Shown piece by piece: positions 58,101 to 64,000 of a stretch of 64,000 nucleotides of DNA (position 1 is the stretch's first letter; each line of letters opens with the position of its first letter). The notes below the pieces were generated by a model. It was not told the origin of the DNA and ran no database searches. It was given only the letters and a program-made list of their open reading frames with translations. Source of the DNA: Sclerodactyla briareus (lineage: Eukaryota > Echinodermata > Holothuroidea > Dendrochirotida > Sclerodactylidae); assembly GCA_026419785.1 (NCBI GenBank), contig JAODTK010004532.1, forward strand, positions 62,001-126,000. Direction: 5' to 3'. The position numbers were made by a program, and so were the translations under genes.

Positions 58101-60945
58101 TCATACACCTTGACACACCTGCAAACTGCTCCAAGAGGAAGGGCCCGCTCCTCACTTCATAGGGTCAAGTGGGCTTGCCTCCAGAGATCTAATGAAAGTG
58201 CTAATTGGCATTTTATGGCTGACATGGTGGCAGAGATGTAGCACACGGGCGGTGGGAGCCCAGTCTCAGCCTGACCAACCAGCACTCAGTCTGACCCACC
58301 AGCATCCAGCAAATTTATCTTGCCAACCGCCACTGAATAATACAATCGATGTCTATCGCGGAGACATGGAGCACTGTATCTATAGGTCCAAACCCCATGC
58401 AATACGATGTTCCTGTGGAGTAAGTGGCCTCCAAATTTGGTCATTTTTATGCAGTGGATCCAATTGCGCAAAGTTGGACAACTGGGGAAATTATGTCATG
58501 TAATTCGTGTGGCATGCGAATAAGTCAACAATTATCAGAAGTTCTGTTGTCTTTCTCTCAATTACGGAACGATCAGACCTACCAATCCACACAGAAATCC
58601 CCTTCCATAGACTACTGCTTCAAAGTGAAACATGGTGAAGAGACAATAGAAAACAAAGATGGTCTTGCCAGGGTTGTGCAAGTATGACATTCATCATATT
58701 GGCAGTGATGAGGCTTTGCAATCTGGCACAATCCAATGCACAAACTCAGAGACTGTTAAACTCCGTAACCTGAAAATCATACAAACTAGGGTTCTGGACT
58801 GAGCATCCAGGTTCCTCCAGCTAAAACTAGCCTTTCTTAATTCATCCTTGCGTTGTCGTTAAAAACAAGTCAACGCCATAATAGTATAAAAAAAAGATTT
58901 AGTAAATTTACTGCCAATGGTACCAAAAAATTTTAGATAGCTACATCCTGATGATAAGCAGTAGGGGTAATCTCTTTTTCGAACAGGGGCACGCAAAGTT
59001 GGTCGGGTGCTGGCAAATTACTACACGTGTTTCAAACCAAATTTTTTATGCTTCAAAACTTTTCTGGCCCCTGGGACTGAGAAGCATGTTAACCCATGAG
59101 CAGTGAATACCCTGCCTTCTCATAAAAAAATCCAGAATGAAGGGTTATATGAGAACCCTGTAACCCGCGTCGGCAGCAGTGGACGTAATCATACAATTAG
59201 GTCATTCGTGTGGCACACACGGGTAGCCTGACTGCTGTGCCGAGGTGCCTGATGGATCTGGAAGCAGGTCGAAGGAGACATCTCGCTGATATGTTGTTAT
59301 GTGATTCAACGGCGTGATCATGAGAAGTTGTTAACATGCATCAGCAGTATTTGAGAGATGAGTGCAAATATAAGGGTTAATGAGTGCCATTATATTACCA
59401 GGTTCCCCAGGGTCATGGACTATATCAATAAGAATTCCAGGGCCTGGATAAGTTCGAAAATTCAGAGAAAAGTTGTTGAGTCATGGGAATTTCTAAGTAT
59501 GTTGTCACTTTCTCAAGCCGTTCGCTGTTGTTGGTAGGCTGCTCTGTTGGAGTTCAGTTGAGAATTCTGTACATGAGTCATGAAGAAAGTCTTGGAAATC
59601 CTTTATTTTGGTCATGAAAAGTCGTGGAAATAGATTGCCCAGACCCTGCAGGACCGAGATTTGGCTGTAATCTTTCTCAGTTGTCAATTAAGCCTGCGAC
59701 GAAGAAAGCGCATGGCAGAGAAAGAAGCCAGGCAGGTCCCGGCCTGAATCTCGCACGAAGTTCTCTGAGGTGACCTTTGTTCCTCAGGAGTATGTCGATG
59801 CGAGTCCAGGTCAGAACATTCTGCTTCTGTGGCAGTCAAGAAGCCTTCAAGTAGGTGGCTTGAAATATAACTAGGTATGAGAACTTCCAACTTGTCTGCA
59901 AACCAGTCAGGAAACGTATTTGTCGTTGAAAGGAAATGTCACCCGAATCAGGCAAATTACCTGGACTCCTCTCCCATGACTCCCTTCCAAAGTTCCCTAA
60001 AACACCTTAATTTCCTCTAATTGGACTGGCTATACGACACCCAGCAAACATTGGATCTCACAACGATAGTATGATTGCTTCAGGGGGGTTACCACTTTAT
60101 TTTATCGCTTTTGTACCCATCTCTGCATTAGGGCAGTTCTGCAACATTACAAGTATGTTGTCGTATACTCTATATGGTAGGTGACTCTTGACAATATCCG
60201 GTTTGATAGACATTAGCAGTTACACTGTAGCTTATCATACTTTTATCAAATCCTGTATTTTCCTTAACAGTTGAAGATCCATGCATCAATTTGTCTTGCT
60301 TATCTTTATGATTTCCAAAACAAATCTGTTAGTTCTTTCTTCAGGTAAGAAGATGTGCCTATTTAAGTGGATTGGTACCATCTGGCTGACAAGATAGCAG
60401 TGTGACAAAGATAACGGGCAACAGATCTCCAGGAAATGTTAGTACCAGTCACTATGTTGCCTTTGAGGTGCCAGGTGTTAAATGGTTACCATTAATGATA
60501 TGATCATGATATTGTGTCAAAGGTCATAGGGGAAACCTAGGCTCGGACATGCAGTACAGTGGGCGGAAACAATCTAAACCCCCTATGGAAAAATACACAT
60601 CATACCTGCACCAACTACACAGCATTGAAGTGGGGAAAAATTTCAATTGTTTTGGTATTTAGTTGGATGTAATAAATACGAAGTTGCTTCACTCAGCACT
60701 TGACTTGGTGGACACACATAGGGCTATGGGTTTTAGCTCCAAAAACAGCTGCTGGTTGGCATATACTATTATAATACTCTATCAGTGTGTACAATTGCTT
60801 TTTGGCCCAAACAGTCATTCTGTGATGGATTGGCGACCCAAACTGGACACAATGTTTTGACCCATTGAGCATGTTGACTTTGTGCAGGTCAAGGTCAAAG
60901 TTCATTAAAGGGCGATAGGCCATTTGTGTGAAATCAAAAGTACTC
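55195..60945. other. Unassigned low-repeat sequence
   Basis: About 5.7 kb. Frames of up to 103 codons occur (57957-58241, 58192-58503, 58424-58687 overlap on one strand), none recognised. The phrase 'gcccagaccct-caggag/ccg' occurs at 55739 and 59637 but is too short to call a repeat. No RNA gene seen. Confidence 0.45.
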
Positions 60946-60949
60946 CTCT

Positions 60950-62650
60950 ACCATTTTGGTGCACAGTGCTGAGTGTGGTCATGATGCTGGCCTAACTGAC
61001 CTACCTTTGCAGTTGTTCAAGAATTTTGGGCAGGTCAGTTTGGGCCCGCGGGTCCATTTTGTGAAATTTCACACGTATTACTGAAATGCACTCTCCCCAA
61101 ATTCCATTGATTGTTCTTCAAAGTTACATGTCATGGTCCTTGGGGAGGGGCCAGAGCGGGTGTGCCGTAATTTTGGAGCAAGGCCAGTTGAGGCCCTTGG
61201 GCCCATTACATGAACTACGAAAAATTTTGTTATCTCCTCTAAATTTGTTGCCCAAGCTGAGTCAGTCAAATGGTGGTCTAATAGCCGTACTGTCAGGGTG
61301 CCCAGGGATTTCGGTCACAAGGCCCCTGGGGGATGGGGATTAGGGTCTTGGTGTGGGGGCCCTGGGGCTGATATGGAAATTACGCAAACATGCTAGAGAC
61401 TCCTCTTACAAATTTCAGTGACATGCTGACATTCGGGCATAGTGATAGTTTATCAGCGTAATTTCGGGGGTTCAGGAATTTTTGGTATAAGGTCCCACTT
61501 GGCAGTGGGCCACTTGTATGATGAAATTTCACACAATGGTACTGAAATGCATTCCTCACAAGATTCAATTTAAGGTCTCCAAAGTTACAGTTAACGTCCC
61601 TTGGATAGATGGAAAAAAAATAAAGAAGAGGAAAAAAAAAAAAGGCCATTGGAGGGTGTTCGGGAATTCTGTGACTCACGGCCCCAGTTTGGCCTAGGGC
61701 ACATCATATGAAATACGCAAAATCTGGTTCTTATACAATTGTGTGCACAGTGCTCATGTTAGTCCATAATGGGGTCCATATTGCCATATGAGGGTGCCGG
61801 AATATGTCCCAGGCCAGTGTGGGCCCTAGGGACCATATGTGGAATTAGCAAAAATCTTCTGTTCTTACGAATTTTGTGCAAGTGCGAATTGGTCATAATG
61901 ATGGTCTAACAGCTTTACCTTGGGGTGTTTAACAGGAATTTTGGTCCAGTTCCTACTTGAGCATGGGCCATGTTCATGAAATTTCCCTCAATGGGACCTG
62001 AAATGATCTCCTCCCACAGCTTCAATTGATTTTCTCAAACTTAAATTTAATGGTCCTGATAATGGCCATTGGGGAATTTGGGAATTTGAGAGGAGACAAT
62101 TGGACTATGTCCGCAAGATGCCATGACAATGATACTAACAAGGGAATAATCGAATATTTGGGAATTGGTGTAGGTATAATAAACATCTAAAGCAAAGGAG
62201 CATTTGGGGGTGAGATGGATTCATCAACCTTCTGAACTGCTCCCCTCCAATGCCTTTTGGGACCCCTTCCGTACCCAGAGGTTTGGAGGGGGAGAGGTCA
62301 GGCGGTCATGAGCCTCCGAACCAGTTTTTCCTTGGTGGGTTCAGGAATTGGTCAAGGCCACTTGAGCCCATGGGACCCTTCATGAAATTTCACAACAAGG
62401 TACCTGAAGGCATCTACTCCACAAGCTTCAATGATTTTCTTCAAACTTAATGTAATGGTCTGTGGGTTAAAGGCCATTGGGAATTTGGGGACCTCTAGGG
62501 CCCCAAATATATGGAATACTGCGAAATATTGTATCTCATACAAATTCTGTTGCATAGTGAGTTGTAGTAAAATGATGGTCTATAGCTGTACCTGTAAGGT
62601 GGCCAGGGATTGGACCCAAGGGCCAGTGTCACTGTGAGGCCTGTGGCTCT
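60950..62650 (+). repeat. ~440-bp tandem repeat array
   Basis: Four diverged units. Marker GAAATTTCACAC followed by 'tactgaaatgca-tc' and a 'cttcaattgattttct' stretch occurs at 61061, 61522, 61976 (tttccctc variant) and 62383: spacings 461, 454 and 407 bp. A second marker, 'cata-gaaatacg-aaaa-t' followed by 'aattttgtgcacagtgctgag' and 'gtcataatgatggtctaacag', alternates with it. Palindromic GGGCCC words are frequent. Frames within are not genes. Confidence 0.75.
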
Positions 62651-64000
62651 TGTGTGAATATTATACTGCAAACAGTGCTACGCATCTTCGGGTCATATGA
62701 GATCATGTTCAAAAGTCGAAACGGGCGCAATGGGCCATTGTTTCAAACTGCTAACATAATTGTAACTGGTCTTGGTACAGTTGTGGGGTTTGAGCTATAG
62801 CACCATTGGTGCTTAGTTTATTAGGTCCATAACCTGGGGTCAGGAAACAAAGTACAAGCCATATGATTTGGAATCCTCAGTCTCATTGAGGTTTCCCCAA
62901 GAGAGTGTACTGTGACGGTATTCACTTAAAAACTGTGTTATTCTTAGCATTTCACTTGAGTGTTCAATCCTAAACAGCTTCTGAAGGGTGTTGGGTCGCG
63001 GTGTTAAAACCCTGCGGCGTGGTGTCAGACTCCAATTCTGAGTTGGGTCAAAAGTACTAGTACACACTATTGTTTATAGTTTGAATAACAGATATATCAA
63101 AATGGTGATTGGTGCAGGCTCTATTCTCTTCCATGGGTTCTCCTATTGCTATACTTTGTTGCCAAAGTAACAGGGACATTCATCTTCATTAACCAATTGG
63201 CCAGTCACCTAAATGTACTGCGAAATTACCCATCTTCCACAGTCATGTGTAAAAATAATAATGTCCAAGTTATAGGGATGGACTGTCGGGTATTTTGTCG
63301 ACCCGGGGTACCCGACCAAATTCGGCGGTACCGGGCACCCAAATTTACAGGCAAAAAGTGCGCAATGCCGGCGTCGCTACTCTGCTCCCCGCTCATGCAA
63401 TAAAGTGAAAGATTGTCCTGCCAGTCGATCGATACATCTAGTAATAGTAGTACACCTTAGATTTCCGACGAGAATTAATTGATGATGAGTCGCTGAAACT
63501 GCACAATGTTTTGGTGCCGATCAGTGTGGAGTCCCTGATTGGTAACAGTGGCGGAATGCAGGCCTCGACCAGTTAAGCGATGCCAGATCGCGAGTTGATC
63601 CACTTGGCACGCAGCTTTAGCTACGTAACCAAGCTATAATAAAACTGAATGCAAAAGTTGCGTGTACGTAGCTCACTCACAATGCTGTGCCATACTTTGA
63701 ATACATCTGTTCTAGTGGAACTTGAAACACATTTATGCACCTGCCTTATTCAGTGCGCTCCGCCATGACCAATGTGCAGTTGCACTTACAAACAATACTA
63801 GTTAGCCACTCTGATTGATTTTCATACAGAGCGACGAATAAAAACTTACCACCGGAAGTTAAAGTCTATTGGGTTTTCCATGACACGGTGATAAGGAGGA
63901 TGAATTTATTCACGCGATGCGGACGGCAATGAGACTGATACGGCAATTAATTTGCGTTAGCAAAATTCTAGATGAATGAACGTGATTTACTCAGTTAATG
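62651..64000. other. Unassigned sequence at the window end
   Basis: No repeat of other parts of the window. A short GC-richer patch at 63290-63395 (CGACCCGGGGTACCCGACC) contains an unsupported frame at 63146-63403, with AATAAA at 63400-63405. No gene called. Confidence 0.4.

Overview
This window is eukaryotic, repeat-dominated, non-coding DNA. I could not recognise an intact host protein gene, rRNA gene or tRNA gene. Moderate to low GC, abundant AAT/GAA/GT microsatellites, frequent runs of 8-17 C or G, CR1/L2-type LINE tails, a tRNA-derived SINE family, fold-back elements and a probable DIRS-type tyrosine-recombinase retrotransposon together suggest a metazoan, most plausibly a marine invertebrate (echinoderm, hemichordate or similar). 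The species call is inference only. Nothing suggests a bacterial or viral chromosome.

Layout. 1-2040: microsatellites, a GT-headed dispersed element and a degenerate tandem repeat. 2050-9955: the dominant structure, a diverged inverted repeat of about 7.9 kb with two arms of over 3 kb that can be followed collinearly around a spacer of about 1.2 kb (5600-6840). The spacer carries a minisatellite built on the word GAGACCGAA. 9960-14340: AT microsatellites, a tandem array of about 185 bp and a second copy of the minisatellite in opposite orientation, probably a rearranged relative of the large palindrome. 15034-16434: a fold-back element with terminal inverted repeats, next to a SINE. 17003-19850: a second GT-headed element and two antisense LINE 3' segments. 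22440-22752: a small palindromic MITE made of purine-rich subrepeats. 23270-34540: sparse LINE fragments in otherwise featureless DNA. 40290-46270: two SINEs, a (CA)n tract, a palindromic repeat of about 170 bp and a third partial copy of the large-palindrome family. 49130-55190: a GC-rich island bounded by inverted repeats, read here as a broken DIRS-like element with an internal GC-rich tandem array. 60950-62650: a tandem repeat of about 440 bp.

The unifying theme is inverted repetition. At least five independent fold-back structures, from 0.3 to 8 kb, lie in 64 kb, and several share sequence modules. The large palindrome, the 12-14 kb region and the 42-44 kb region look like members of one undescribed family of modular fold-back elements. 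All homology statements come from reading the sequence by eye; no alignment or database search was run.
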